A DNA stretch of 64,000 bases from an uncultured Nonlabens sp. (GTDB taxonomy: Bacteria > Bacteroidota > Bacteroidia > Flavobacteriales > Flavobacteriaceae): assembly GCF_947495285.1 (NCBI RefSeq), contig NZ_CANLXZ010000015.1, positions 22,905 through 86,904 of the forward strand, written 5' to 3'. This document shows, in pieces, positions 43,546-53,153 of this stretch (the first letter of the stretch is position 1; every line of letters begins with the position of its first letter). The notes below the pieces were generated by a model. The model was not told the DNA's origin and did not search any database. It saw only the letters and a program-made list of their open reading frames with translations. The position numbers were made by a program, and so were the translations under genes.

Positions 43546-44979
43546 ATGAAGAAGTCTATTAAATACACATTACTAGCTCTAGTGGCATTCACTACTTTAT
43601 CCAGTTGTTTTAAGGATAATGATGACGTGTTTGCAGGTAAAGGTGAAGTCAATAATTTTATATATAGAGGTATGAATGCTTTTTACCTTTATAAAGCAGA
43701 CGTTGATGTTCTTGCTGATGATCGCTTTGCAAACCAAGGAGAATTAGAAGCATTTCACGATCAATTTAACTCTCCAGAATCGTTTTTTGAATCGTTAGTT
43801 TTTGATAGACCTAGAACAGATCGTTTTAGCGTTATCTTCAGTGATTATGTTGCTCTAGAAAACATCTTATCTGGTAACACGCTTAGCAACGGTATGGAAT
43901 TTGGCCTGGTAGTAGAAACTGGTAGTGCCACAGATGTTTATGGTTATGTACGATATGTACATCCTAATACAAGTGCTGCAACAGAAAATGTGCAGCGTGG
44001 TATGATTTTTAACTCCATAAACGGTATACGTTTAAATAGAACTAATGCGGCTACCTTACTAGCTCAAAACACTTATAACATAGGCCTTGCTTCTTTAAAC
44101 GCTGGTGTAACTACTTCTACTGGTAATGAAATCACTTTAACCAAAGCTGTAATACAAGAAAATCCTATTCTAGTAAGTCAGGTTATCGATCAAGGAAGTC
44201 AAAAAGTAGGTTATTTAATGTACAACAGTTTCCTTTCTCAATTTGATGAAGAGCTTAACGGTGTTTTTGCAGACTTCAGAGCGCAAGGTGTTACTCATCT
44301 AGTTCTGGATTTAAGATATAATGGTGGTGGCTCTGTAAACAGTGCGATTATTCTAGGTAGTTTAATATCTGGTAATCCAGTAACAGACATCTACTCTACC
44401 GAAGAATGGAATCCAGATGTACAAGCACAATTACAAGCGAGTAATCCAGACCAATTGATCAATCTATTTAGAAATCAAACCAGTGCTGGTTCTACACTTA
44501 ATACATTAAACTTAAGTCAGGTTCATATTATTACTACTGGTAACAGCGCTAGTGCAAGTGAACTAGTGATTAACTCCTTAGATCCTTATATTAACGTGGT
44601 TCAAGTAGGTGATGATACCGCTGGTAAATTTCAAGCAAGTACTACTTTATATGACAGTGAGAACTTTGCAAGGTCTGGTGCAAATCCTGCTCACAGATAT
44701 GCCATGCAACCATTAATTCTTAAAAGTGTAAACTCTGTAGGAAACACAGATTACTTTGACGGTCTTGCACCAGATATAGCTATAGGAGAAGATTTTGAAA
44801 ATTTAGGAATCTTAGGAGATATCAATGAGCCGCTTCTCGCACGTTGTCTAGATGATATCATGTTAAACGGTCGCTCTACTAGACAGTCCTTCCCTACTAC
44901 TACTTATGAAGAGATTATGGGTAGTAATGAGTTGAAACCTTTTGGTAACGAGATGTGGAAAGAAATTTCAAATAATTAA
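43546..44979 (+). CDS. S41 family C-terminal processing-type peptidase, lipoprotein
   Basis: Predicted lipoprotein of 477 residues (lipobox LSSC, Cys21). A PDZ-like part lies at about 105-205, followed by the S41 protease core: LVLDLRYNGGGSVNSA (about 255-270), nucleophile Ser in GNSASASELV and the Lys in AGKFQAS. The family cleaves envelope proteins with Ser/Lys chemistry. Divergent from the ECF sigma unit. A TATTTTTG -7-like element lies upstream at 43518-43525. Confidence 0.92.
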   Translation: MKKSIKYTLLALVAFTTLSSCFKDNDDVFAGKGEVNNFIYRGMNAFYLYKADVDVLADDRFANQGELEAFHDQFNSPESFFESLVFDRPRTDRFSVIFSDYVALENILSGNTLSNGMEFGLVVETGSATDVYGYVRYVHPNTSAATENVQRGMIFNSINGIRLNRTNAATLLAQNTYNIGLASLNAGVTTSTGNEITLTKAVIQENPILVSQVIDQGSQKVGYLMYNSFLSQFDEELNGVFADFRAQGVTHLVLDLRYNGGGSVNSAIILGSLISGNPVTDIYSTEEWNPDVQAQLQASNPDQLINLFRNQTSAGSTLNTLNLSQVHIITTGNSASASELVINSLDPYINVVQVGDDTAGKFQASTTLYDSENFARSGANPAHRYAMQPLILKSVNSVGNTDYFDGLAPDIAIGEDFENLGILGDINEPLLARCLDDIMLNGRSTRQSFPTTTYEEIMGSNELKPFGNEMWKEISNN

Positions 44980-45353
44980 TAAATCTCAATAAAGTTACGA
45001 TACCTGTTCTGGACATTCCTAAATCCATTGCGTTTTATCCATCTCTAGGGTTAAACTTGATAGTTCACACCCATGACTCCTACGCTAGGTTAGAACTACC
45101 TCACGGAGATGCTACACTTAGTATTTCTAAGGTAAATCAATTGCCACAAGGCGATGGTATTAAAATCTTTTTTGAATGTGACGACCTAGATAAAAAGGTT
45201 ACCTATTTAAAAACACAAGGTGTACTGTTTAAAAATGATCCCATAGATCAGTCCTGGTTATGGAGAGAGGCGCACTTATACGACCCAGATGGCAATCATT
45301 TGGTATTGTATCGCGCAGGTGAGAATAGAAAAAATCCGCCGTGGAGGAAATAA
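44979..45353 (+). CDS. VOC/glyoxalase-like protein with ATA at the expected start
   Basis: The frame codes a 124-residue vicinal oxygen chelate protein: NLNKVTIPVLDIPKSIAFYPSLGLNLIV, then ARLELPHGDATLSIS, ECDDLDKKVTYLKTQG and a final DPDGNHLVLYRAGENRK. Homologues begin at the first strand, but here the codon at 44979, overlapping the S41 stop, is ATA instead of ATG; the only later start codon, TTG at 45057, would remove the first 26 residues and a metal-ligand strand. Either ATA is used, or this gene has lost its start by one base change. Confidence 0.65.
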   Translation: MNLNKVTIPVLDIPKSIAFYPSLGLNLIVHTHDSYARLELPHGDATLSISKVNQLPQGDGIKIFFECDDLDKKVTYLKTQGVLFKNDPIDQSWLWREAHLYDPDGNHLVLYRAGENRKNPPWRK

Positions 45354-45388
45354 TCTTCACATATTTAAATTAAATTAGTGGATTGTTG

Positions 45389-45420
45389 TGGTATTCCGCT
45401 TTCGCGAAAGCGGAATACCA
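45389..45420. repeat. Dispersed palindrome, extended to 32 bp
   Basis: Core extended by TGGTATTC and complement into a perfect 32-bp palindrome, 36 bases after the VOC gene. The remaining bases up to 45714 are AT-rich with no supported gene; a TTT-rich segment before 45715 probably holds the promoter. Confidence 0.9.
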
Positions 45421-45714
45421 ACACATTTTATTTAAAATAAAGATATAACGTAGTTTATACCTTTGATTAGAATACTTATCATCATCATAAAATTGAAAAT
45501 CGTCAATTACGTGAAGAGGCTATAGATGAATAACCGCTATTTTTTTGACAAAGATAGATTACAAAACTCAAAAATATTTGCATTCAAAATTCTTTAAAGT
45601 TTGAATAAGTCTTTATCTACAACGGTGATAGTCTAAAATATTTTTAAAAAAGTTAAAGACTCATAACCTTTCTTTTTTACGTTTTATATTTAACCTCTCA
45701 ACAAAAAAAACGAT

Positions 45715-48700
45715 ATGAAACGTATTTTACTGCTCGCATTGTGCTTACTATGCATTCAAGCATATGCCCAGAAACTAGATTTAGATCTAGTAAAAAATCT
45801 AGAACCTAGAAACATAGGCCCAGGCGGTATGTCTGGACGTGTGACCTCTATAGATGTGGTTCATGAAAATCCAGAAAATATCTTTGCAGGTACTGCCAGC
45901 GGTGGATTATGGAATTCTCAAAATGGTGGTATCACATGGAAACCTATTTTTGAAAATGAAGCAACTGCCTCTGTAGGTGCAGTTGCTGTACAACAGTCTA
46001 ACCCTAGCGTTATATGGGTAGGAACAGGAGAAGGTAACCCACGTAATTCTCTAAACGGTGGTGCTGGTATTTATAAATCTCTAGACGGCGGTCATAGCTG
46101 GAAACTTATGGGACTTGAAAAAACGCGCAATATTCATCGTGTGATTATAGATCCTAATAATCCTGATATCGTATATGCAGCTGCAATAGGTTCTCCATGG
46201 GGCGTGCATCCAGAACGTGGTGTTTTTAAAACGAGCGATGGCGGTAAAAACTGGAAAAAAGTATTATACACTAACGATAAGTCTGGTGCGGCAGACCTTG
46301 TTATGGATCCTACAAATCCTAATAAACTGATTGCTGCCATGTGGGAACACAAAAGAGATCCATGGTTTTTTAAATCTGGTGGTGAAGGCTCTGGAATGTA
46401 CATCACTCACGATGGTGGAGAAAACTGGAAAAAAATAACTAGTGAAGAAGGACTTCCTAAAGGTGAAATAGGTAGAATAGGTGTTGCCATTGCTCCTAGC
46501 GATCCTAACGTAGTTTATGCACTAGTAGAAGCAAAGAAAAACGCACTGTATAAATCTACCGATGGTGGTTTTAAGTGGAAAATGATCAACAATAAAAGCG
46601 ACATAGGTAACCGTCCTTTTTACTATTCTGAGATTTATGTAGATTCTCAAAACGAGAACCGCCTGTATTCTGTATTTACTTACATCAACGTTTCAGAAGA
46701 TGGTGGTAAGAGCTTTACCCAATTAATGCCAGCTTATGGTGTAGATAATGGCGTGCATCCAGACCACCACGCGTGGTACATTCACCCTAAAAATGGTAAA
46801 TTTATGATAGACGGTAACGATGGTGGTTTAAACATAACTCGCGATCGTGGTAAAACATGGCGTTTTATAGGTAACCTGCCTGTTGCACAATTCTATCACA
46901 TTAATGTAGATATGGAAATTCCTTATAATGTATATGGAGGTATGCAAGATAACGGTAGCTGGCGCGGTCCTGCTTATTCATGGAGAGCCCAATCGATAAG
47001 AAATAGTTACTGGCAAGAGATCAGTTTTGGAGATGGTTTTGATGTCGTTCCAGATCCAGATAACAACCGTTATGGTTATTCTATGAGCCAGCAAGGCTCT
47101 GTGCAACGTTATGACTGGCAAACTGGTAATAATTACAGCATAAAACCTACACATCCAGACGCTAGCGTTAAATTGCGATTCAACTGGAATAGTGCTATCA
47201 ACATCGATCCGTTTAATAATTCTACCTTATACTTTGGAAGTCAGTTTGTACATAAATCTACAGATAAAGGACTTACATGGAAGGTGATATCTCCAGACCT
47301 AACCACTAACGATCCTGAAAAACAAAAACAATCAGAATCTGGTGGTTTAACTATGGATGCCACTGGTGCAGAAAATCACACCACCATACTAGTCATAGAA
47401 CCTAGCGTTGTAGAAAAAGATGTACTTTATGCTGCCTCTGACGATGGTCTTGTGCACATTACTAAAAATGGTGGCGCTAGCTGGGATAATATAACTAGTG
47501 GTTTACGAGGACTGCCTAAAGGTAGCTGGATCACACAAATTAAAGCTTCTCAAACTAAAAAAGGTCATGCCCTACTCGTTGCAAACGATTACCGCAGGTT
47601 TAACTTTGAGCCTTATGCCTACCGCACCACTAACTATGGTAAAAACTGGACTCGTATCGTGGATAAAGACGACGTGATCAGTTATGCACTTTGTATTATC
47701 GAGCATCCAGAAGAGAACAACCTACTCTTTTTAGGTACTGATGATGGGCTTTATGTAAGCATAGATGCTGGTAATAACTGGACTAAATACACTAATGGTT
47801 TTCCTACTGTTTCTGTAAAGGATCTAGTAATTCACCCACGTGAGGACGATTTAATTATCGGTACCTTCGGTAGAGCTGCATGGGTTCTAGATGACCTTGC
47901 TCCTTTTACCGCTTTCGCGAAAGCGAGACCCACACAAGCTATCGCATTATACGAGCCTCCTACCGCATATTTTGCGCGTTACCAGCAACCTACAGGAAGC
48001 AGATTTGGCGCAGATGCCATGTTCCGTGGAGAGAACAGAAGCCGACCTATAGGACAGTTCAAATACTTCTTTGATAAAGATCTAAAAGCAAAATCTGACA
48101 CTACAAAAACAGATTCTTTATTCTTAAAAATCTATAAAGGAGAAGAGTTAATCAGGACATTAAATCGTAAAGTACCTAAAGAAAAAGGCATTCATAACTG
48201 GTCCTGGAGACTGGATGAGAAAGGTGCAAAATATCCGTCACGAGATGTAAATGATTCTAAAAGAGAACCTAGCGGTAACAGCGTTTTACCAGGCACATAT
48301 AAAGCAGTACTGCATTATGGAGACCTAACTAGCCAGACTATGATCGAGGTAAAAGAAGACCCACGTATTGATGAATTTACAATGGCACATCGCAAAGAAA
48401 TGCGCGCTGCACAGGATAAATTACAAACTTTAACGAGTGGTATCGAGGTAGTAACTAGTCAGCTGGCTAAAAACAAAAAAACAGCAGATAGCTTTAAAAA
48501 ACTTTTAAAATCTCAAGATAAAAAAGCTTTTAAAGAACAAATAAAAAGTACGGACTCTATTGTAAAACAAATAGAAAAATTACAGAATAAATACTTCGGT
48601 ACTCCAGACAAGCGTCAAGGAATCACTCGCAATCCTGAGGTTACTGTTTTAAATCGTGTAAGAAGTGCATCTGGCTATATAAGAAGCCGCCAGGGAGCAC

Positions 48701-48846
48701 AAACCGCAACAGAGGAGCAATTGTACCTACAAGCTGAAAATCTGGTTAAAGAAGTGAATACAGAAGCCCAAAACTTTTTAAATACGGAATGGAAAGCATT
48801 TGTAGCAGAAATGAAACTCGTTACTGTGGATATGTTTAAAGAGTAG
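45715..48846 (+). CDS. Large exported BNR/sortilin-like beta-propeller protein
   Basis: Exported protein of 1043 residues with signal peptide ending at QAYAQ. The first 700 residues are beta-propeller repeats with Asp-box motifs (SLDGGHSWK, TSDGGKNWK, THDGGENWK, STDGGFKWK, TKNGGASWD, SIDAGNNWT), as in glycosidase-like and VPS10/sortilin-like proteins. A beta domain and a C-terminal coiled-coil-like region (about 900-1043) follow. Such proteins are frequently named glycosyl hydrolases, but the catalytic residues are not evident. A dispersed palindrome is in frame at about codons 732-737. Confidence 0.88.
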   Translation: MKRILLLALCLLCIQAYAQKLDLDLVKNLEPRNIGPGGMSGRVTSIDVVHENPENIFAGTASGGLWNSQNGGITWKPIFENEATASVGAVAVQQSNPSVIWVGTGEGNPRNSLNGGAGIYKSLDGGHSWKLMGLEKTRNIHRVIIDPNNPDIVYAAAIGSPWGVHPERGVFKTSDGGKNWKKVLYTNDKSGAADLVMDPTNPNKLIAAMWEHKRDPWFFKSGGEGSGMYITHDGGENWKKITSEEGLPKGEIGRIGVAIAPSDPNVVYALVEAKKNALYKSTDGGFKWKMINNKSDIGNRPFYYSEIYVDSQNENRLYSVFTYINVSEDGGKSFTQLMPAYGVDNGVHPDHHAWYIHPKNGKFMIDGNDGGLNITRDRGKTWRFIGNLPVAQFYHINVDMEIPYNVYGGMQDNGSWRGPAYSWRAQSIRNSYWQEISFGDGFDVVPDPDNNRYGYSMSQQGSVQRYDWQTGNNYSIKPTHPDASVKLRFNWNSAINIDPFNNSTLYFGSQFVHKSTDKGLTWKVISPDLTTNDPEKQKQSESGGLTMDATGAENHTTILVIEPSVVEKDVLYAASDDGLVHITKNGGASWDNITSGLRGLPKGSWITQIKASQTKKGHALLVANDYRRFNFEPYAYRTTNYGKNWTRIVDKDDVISYALCIIEHPEENNLLFLGTDDGLYVSIDAGNNWTKYTNGFPTVSVKDLVIHPREDDLIIGTFGRAAWVLDDLAPFTAFAKARPTQAIALYEPPTAYFARYQQPTGSRFGADAMFRGENRSRPIGQFKYFFDKDLKAKSDTTKTDSLFLKIYKGEELIRTLNRKVPKEKGIHNWSWRLDEKGAKYPSRDVNDSKREPSGNSVLPGTYKAVLHYGDLTSQTMIEVKEDPRIDEFTMAHRKEMRAAQDKLQTLTSGIEVVTSQLAKNKKTADSFKKLLKSQDKKAFKEQIKSTDSIVKQIEKLQNKYFGTPDKRQGITRNPEVTVLNRVRSASGYIRSRQGAQTATEEQLYLQAENLVKEVNTEAQNFLNTEWKAFVAEMKLVTVDMFKE
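47910..47925. repeat. Dispersed palindrome inside the BNR protein gene
   Basis: Perfect CGCTTTCGCGAAAGCG coding Thr-Ala-Phe-Ala-Lys-Ala-Arg between the propeller and the following domain. Confidence 0.88.
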
Positions 48847-48886
48847 TCCTTGAGTCCTTGAGTTCGTGAGTTCGTGAGTTCGTGAG
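48847..48886. repeat. Five tandem octamers directly after the BNR gene stop
   Basis: Two copies of TCCTTGAG followed by three of TTCGTGAG, head to tail, starting on the base after the TAG stop. Such a short tandem array can change in length by slippage; here it would alter only the 3' untranslated region. Confidence 0.85.
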
Positions 48887-48900
48887 TAAAATTATATTTT

Positions 48901-48932
48901 AAAAATAGGCAGAAATTATTCTGCCTATTTTT
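48901..48932 (+). terminator. Terminator after the BNR protein gene
   Basis: Arms AAAAATAGGCAG / CTGCCTATTTTT with an 8-base loop and extra T residues. Confidence 0.88.
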
Positions 48933-49069
48933 TTGTGCTTTATTTAAAAGATGGAGTAAAATATTCTTAACAAAATGCAATACTTATCTTACCCTTTATA
49001 AATTGAATAAATCCTTTTAAGATGTAAGCAATAGTAGGTTTAGTTGCTTTATTTATAAAAATAGCTATT

Positions 49070-49597
49070 TTGGGCAGTGTTTATGCGACACTAGTGGTAT
49101 TTATACTTATAATACTCGCTAAGTTCTTTCCTGATAGGATATTTAAAAAATTATTAAAAAATAAGAAGCCGTTGTGGTTCACTAGTGGCTTTATAATTTC
49201 TATTCTGTTATTTGGTTATTCATTTACTTTTTGGGGAGATCATGGTTTAGGCGATAGCGCTAGAATTCCTTTATCTCACTTTCAGGAGATAGATAATACC
49301 AACTGGATAGAAACTAATATTAAACCTGTAAATTATCCTTATGGCGCTATGAGTATAGAAAGATTTACTATCATGGAAGATGTTGTAGTAGGTAAAACTG
49401 CAACAAGCCCTGTTGATAGACCACTACCCTATTTCTTATGGAATTTAAAAACTAACTATGTTACATTTTTTAAAAGCAAACAAGATTACATCCATCATGC
49501 TAGTGCAAACCATCTAGCAATGCCAGAAACATTTCAAACATTTGATAAAAACTATAGTAACTACTGGAATGGCTGGCGGTTATGGATGTTGCCTTAA
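49070..49597 (+). CDS. Membrane-anchored protein of unknown function
   Basis: Protein of 175 residues with two N-terminal membrane helices (about 5-20 and 36-56) and a soluble C-terminal part with GDHGLGDSARIPLSHF and a final NYWNGWRLWMLP. The pattern resembles an uncharacterised Bacteroidota family, but I cannot name it. It uses TTG at 49070; the frame continues upstream (VALFIKIAI) without ATG, so the start is uncertain. Confidence 0.65.
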   Translation: MGSVYATLVVFILIILAKFFPDRIFKKLLKNKKPLWFTSGFIISILLFGYSFTFWGDHGLGDSARIPLSHFQEIDNTNWIETNIKPVNYPYGAMSIERFTIMEDVVVGKTATSPVDRPLPYFLWNLKTNYVTFFKSKQDYIHHASANHLAMPETFQTFDKNYSNYWNGWRLWMLP

Positions 49598-49753
49598 AAC
49601 AGTTTTAAAAAAAATCCCTTAACCCAAATAACAAACAGCCAAAATGAATTTCCCTTTTTAAAGATAAAATAGGTAAGCAATAATAGCGGCGCAGCCGCAA
49701 GAGTAAAAGCAACCAAGAGGGTTTTACGGTTGGAGTTTAAATCAGAATCTATT

Positions 49754-49791
49754 GTACTAAAAGGGTGGAATAAATCCCACCCTTTTGGTAC
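49754..49791 (-). terminator. Hairpin between convergent genes
   Basis: AAAAGGGTGG / CCACCCTTTT stem flanked by GTAC on both sides, 20 bases beyond the minus-strand EEP-VF530 gene. It can stop both transcripts. A short GCGGC/GCCGC stem is also present near 49687-49699. Confidence 0.75.
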
Positions 49792-49811
49792 ACATAAACG
49801 AGATCAAATCC

Positions 49812-50696
49812 CTAATCTACAAAAGTGCGCAAATACAAATCTTCTACTTTTTTCCTCGCCCAGTCTGTTTTACGTAAAAACTTAAGACTGGATTTTATTC
49901 CTGGATTAGAATTAAAAGAATTGATTCTAATGCGATCTCCTAGTTCGTCCCAACCGTAATGATCTACTAGTTTTTCTAGCATAAAAGCAAGTTTTACACC
50001 ATGTAAAGGGTTATTAGCTTGCTTTTTAATCTCTTTTTCTTTGATTTCTACTACGATTATTTCTTCTTCAGATATTTCTGTAGGTACCTCAAAAAGCTCT
50101 ACCTGTGTGGTATTCCCTTTTAAGAAAGATTTACTTACTGCAACATGGTTCTTTAGATTTTCAAAATCGGCAGTAAGGACAGCCATTTTTTGAGTATCTA
50201 TAAAACTATTCATTTCCTTAACTGTGTCTTCACTAGGCAAAAATGGTTCTACAAAAGACATATTAAAATCTCCTGCATAACATATAGCACCTTGTATGCG
50301 CTCCAGATCATATTTTTGTTCTACAAAGTCAGATTCAAAAAGATCTTTTTGAGCACCGATTATAGTACCATACACATTAAGATTACCTAACGGTGTTTCT
50401 AGCATTTGACACACAGCAGAATAATCGTCATAGGTTTTTACTTTATTCTTAAAAGAAAATTTAGTAAAAATGGATACTCTATTCTCTCCAGCTTTATACA
50501 CAATACCGTCGTGTCTTTGAGGCATAACAGTAGTATAAATTCGCTTATAAGAATCTCCTAAATGAAATTTAAGCCTTGTATTAGTAAGTATTACTATGTC
50601 TGCATCGTGCTCAAGAATAAGTTCTTTGCGTGTTGCATTTGATTGATGTTCTAGATCACCGTCATGGCGATTTACATTCCAGCTTAAAATTTTCAT
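49812..50696 (-). CDS. EEP-like nuclease domain fused to VF530 DNA-binding domain
   Basis: Protein of 294 residues with two parts. Residues 1-200 resemble endonuclease/exonuclease/phosphatase proteins: [36 protein letters not shown] and [13 protein letters not shown]. However, the usual metal-binding Glu after DIV (here [10 protein letters not shown]) and the final SDH motif are absent. After an acidic linker (about 205-227), residues 228-290 match VF530 (DUF2132): [43 protein letters not shown]530 is usually a free-standing small protein. The fused nuclease domain may be inactive or changed. Confidence 0.75.
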   Translation of the reverse strand: MKILSWNVNRHDGDLEHQSNATRKELILEHDADIVILTNTRLKFHLGDSYKRIYTTVMPQRHDGIVYKAGENRVSIFTKFSFKNKVKTYDDYSAVCQMLETPLGNLNVYGTIIGAQKDLFESDFVEQKYDLERIQGAICYAGDFNMSFVEPFLPSEDTVKEMNSFIDTQKMAVLTADFENLKNHVAVSKSFLKGNTTQVELFEVPTEISEEEIIVVEIKEKEIKKQANNPLHGVKLAFMLEKLVDHYGWDELGDRIRINSFNSNPGIKSSLKFLRKTDWARKKVEDLYLRTFVD

Positions 50697-50750
50697 ATGT
50701 TTTAAAAAAGATACTTGTTACTATTATAAGTGATGGTTTACTAACTGTGC

Positions 50751-51281
50751 TTATTCCATGAAGTCCATGGACTCTTTTGTAGCGTTAGAATTTCCATCCT
50801 TATCGACACGTACGATAAAAAAGTGATTATAATCTAATTCTTCTAGTTCATTATAGATGCTATCTTTTTGTAATGCGTTTGCATAAACATTTATGGTGTT
50901 GCTATGACCGTATAACGCTACTGTTTTACCTCTATACCTCTGTAATAAAGATCTTCCATCTACCTTGTTTACATCATATAATTCTACCGGTAGTTTCTTA
51001 GATAAAGCAAGTGGTGCAGCTGTCTCTCTCGTTCTTTTAAAGTCTGAGGATATAACGTGGTCCACATCTTTAATGAAGAAATAATTAACCCACTGACTCG
51101 CTCTATTTTTTCCGGCTGCAGTAAGTCCTGGATCATTACCTTGACCTGTAGCTTTTTCTGCATGACGTATAAAATAAAAAGTAGTAAGCTGGTCTTTTTG
51201 CTGTTCTTCTGGCGATTTATCTGACGTGGTATTCATGCAAGATACCACTGTTAAAACAAGTAAAAAGTATAGATTTTTCAT
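50751..51281 (-). CDS. Histidine phosphatase family lipoprotein
   Basis: Predicted lipoprotein of 176 residues (lipobox VVSC). It carries the histidine phosphatase motif FYFIRHAEKA with the phospho-acceptor His (about residue 40), GLTAAGKNRA, and the second catalytic His in TVALYGHSNTIN. These SixA-like enzymes remove phosphate from small molecules or proteins; the substrate is unknown. On the minus strand upstream of the EEP-VF530 gene. Confidence 0.88.
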   Translation of the reverse strand: MKNLYFLLVLTVVSCMNTTSDKSPEEQQKDQLTTFYFIRHAEKATGQGNDPGLTAAGKNRASQWVNYFFIKDVDHVISSDFKRTRETAAPLALSKKLPVELYDVNKVDGRSLLQRYRGKTVALYGHSNTINVYANALQKDSIYNELEELDYNHFFIVRVDKDGNSNATKESMDFME

Positions 51282-51401
51282 AAAAAATAGATCTGCTGTA
51301 AAAGTATAGAATCTTAAAAGAATGACTGTAATTATTACAATAATTAGTTCACGCCATACCGCTGTGATAAAAAGGTATTATTTTTAAAGAAAATCACGAT
51401 C

Positions 51402-52607
51402 ATGAACTTTAAAAAAATCAATTTTAAAAATGCACAAGGATATGAATTAAGCGGTAGGCTAGAATTACCTGCAAACCGTCACCCTCATAACTATGCTGTT
51501 TTTGCACATTGTTTTACCTGTAGTAAAAATTTCAGCGCTACAAAGAATATTTCAAGAGCATTAACCACAGCCGGATATGGTGTATTACGTTTTGATTTTA
51601 CAGGTTTAGGAGATTCTGACGGTGATTTTGCAGACACTAATTTTTCTGGAAACGTGGACGATCTTCTTGCTGCAATAGACTTTCTAGAGACTAACTATAA
51701 AGCTCCTTCTTTATTAATAGGTCATAGTTTAGGTGGTGCTGCTGTTATATTCGCTTCCGCGAAAGCGAGCTCCATAAAAGCCGTTGCAACTATAGGCGCA
51801 CCTAGTGATACAAGACATGTGAGCCATCTCTTTGGAGATCAAATCAATGCCATTACGGAAAATGGAGAAGCTACTGTACAATTGAGCGGTAGACCTTTTA
51901 AAATTAAGGAACAATTTCTCAAGGATATCAATGAGCAACAGGTGACTAATACATTAAAAGAGTTGAGAAAACCTATTCTAATTGCTCATTCTCCACAAGA
52001 CAATACGGTAGGAATAAAACATGCCGAAAAATTATACCACGCTGCCGTACATCCTAAAAGTTTTATAAGCCTAGATGGTGCAGACCATTTATTAATGAAT
52101 AAAACAGATTCTAAATACATAGGAGAAGTGATCGCAAAATGGGCTTCTAGATACATAGAAGAACCTAAAGAAGAAGTGTTAAACTCTAAAGATAACGTTG
52201 CCGCTAGTCTTAATCACGAAGACGTGTTCACTACTCAAATGAAAGCTGGTAATCATTACTTTACCGCAGACGAGCCAGAAAGCGTAGGTGGTAACAACTT
52301 CGGACCGACTCCTTTTGATCTACTTTCCAGTGGTCTAGCTGCTTGTACCGTAATGACTATACAAATGTATGCCCGTAGCAAAGAATGGAAGGTAGATAAC
52401 GTACAATGCCATGTGAATTATGAAAAACAATTTCCAGTAAACGGTAATCCAGATGGTGTGAAAATAGACACCTTTACAAGAGAAATTAAAATTACTGGCG
52501 ATCTAGACGAGAAACAATTAAAAAGAATATTACAAATAGCAGATAAATGCCCTGTGCATAAAACACTACATTCAGAAACACAAGTAGTTACTAAATTGAT
52601 GAGTTAA
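51402..52607 (+). CDS. Bifunctional alpha/beta hydrolase - OsmC family protein
   Basis: Fusion protein of 401 residues. The N-terminal 255 residues form an alpha/beta hydrolase with the nucleophile Ser109 in GHSLGGA, Asp near PQDNTVG and His in GADHLL. The C-terminal 135 residues are OsmC-like (AGNHYFTADEPESVGGNNFGPTPFDLLSSGLAACTVMTIQMYA, with the redox Cys; final CPVHKTLHSE). OsmC proteins reduce organic peroxides. This combined architecture is known in proteobacteria and Bacteroidota. A variant palindrome is embedded after the nucleophile elbow. The stop overlaps the next ATG. Confidence 0.92.
   Translation: MNFKKINFKNAQGYELSGRLELPANRHPHNYAVFAHCFTCSKNFSATKNISRALTTAGYGVLRFDFTGLGDSDGDFADTNFSGNVDDLLAAIDFLETNYKAPSLLIGHSLGGAAVIFASAKASSIKAVATIGAPSDTRHVSHLFGDQINAITENGEATVQLSGRPFKIKEQFLKDINEQQVTNTLKELRKPILIAHSPQDNTVGIKHAEKLYHAAVHPKSFISLDGADHLLMNKTDSKYIGEVIAKWASRYIEEPKEEVLNSKDNVAASLNHEDVFTTQMKAGNHYFTADEPESVGGNNFGPTPFDLLSSGLAACTVMTIQMYARSKEWKVDNVQCHVNYEKQFPVNGNPDGVKIDTFTREIKITGDLDEKQLKRILQIADKCPVHKTLHSETQVVTKLMS
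51750..51767. repeat. Variant palindrome inside the hydrolase-OsmC gene
   Basis: TCGCTTCCGCGAAAGCGA differs from the core by one T-to-C change. In frame it codes Phe-Ala-Ser-Ala-Lys-Ala, eight residues after the nucleophile Ser. Confidence 0.8.
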
Positions 52608-53095
52608 TGGTTTTTGAATTTGACACCTATCTCAATACAGATGGTTTTATGGGTGCGCTGCCTATACCTGAAGATATTACCAGACAACTAGAACTAGATA
52701 AAATTAAACGCGTTGTGGCACAAGTAAGCGCTGGTGGGAACTCTCTTACTCTATACGCAGGAGTAGTAAAAAAACACGGCTCTGTATACCTCATGTTTTC
52801 TAAGGCTAACCAGAAAATACTAGCCGTCAATCATGGAGATAGTATGAATATTATCATGCAAGAAGATACGAGCAAATATCAAGCGCCTATGACTGAAGAA
52901 CTAGAAGCTGTTTTATTAAGTGACTATGAAGCTTATAAAATTTTTGAAAGTCTATTACCTGGTAAACAGCGTAATATTATTTTTATGATATACAACGCAA
53001 AAAGCTCGCAGAAAAAAGTTGATCTAGCATTAAATGCTATGGAGAATTTAAAGGTAGGAAATCACAACCCCATGAAATTTGAGAAACTCTTATGA
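52607..53095 (+). CDS. YdeI/OmpD-associated family protein
   Basis: Cytoplasmic protein of 162 residues. The first 100 residues form a small beta-rich domain like DUF1905 (LDKIKRVVAQVSAGGNSLTLYAG). The C-terminal ESLLPGKQRNIIFMIYNAKSSQKKVDLALNAMENL matches the YdeI/OmdA helical motif. Function unknown in general; in some bacteria linked to peptide resistance. Its ATG overlaps the stop of the upstream hydrolase, so both belong to one operon. Confidence 0.7.
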   Translation: MVFEFDTYLNTDGFMGALPIPEDITRQLELDKIKRVVAQVSAGGNSLTLYAGVVKKHGSVYLMFSKANQKILAVNHGDSMNIIMQEDTSKYQAPMTEELEAVLLSDYEAYKIFESLLPGKQRNIIFMIYNAKSSQKKVDLALNAMENLKVGNHNPMKFEKLL

Positions 53096-53153
53096 AAAAG
53101 CTATTTTTAACTTCTTATTTTTATGTAAATTATCAATGTAAAAAAAACAAATT

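Noticed and set aside
48847..48886. CRISPR-like array
   Set aside because: Units are only 8 bp and directly adjacent with no spacers, so this is a simple tandem repeat.
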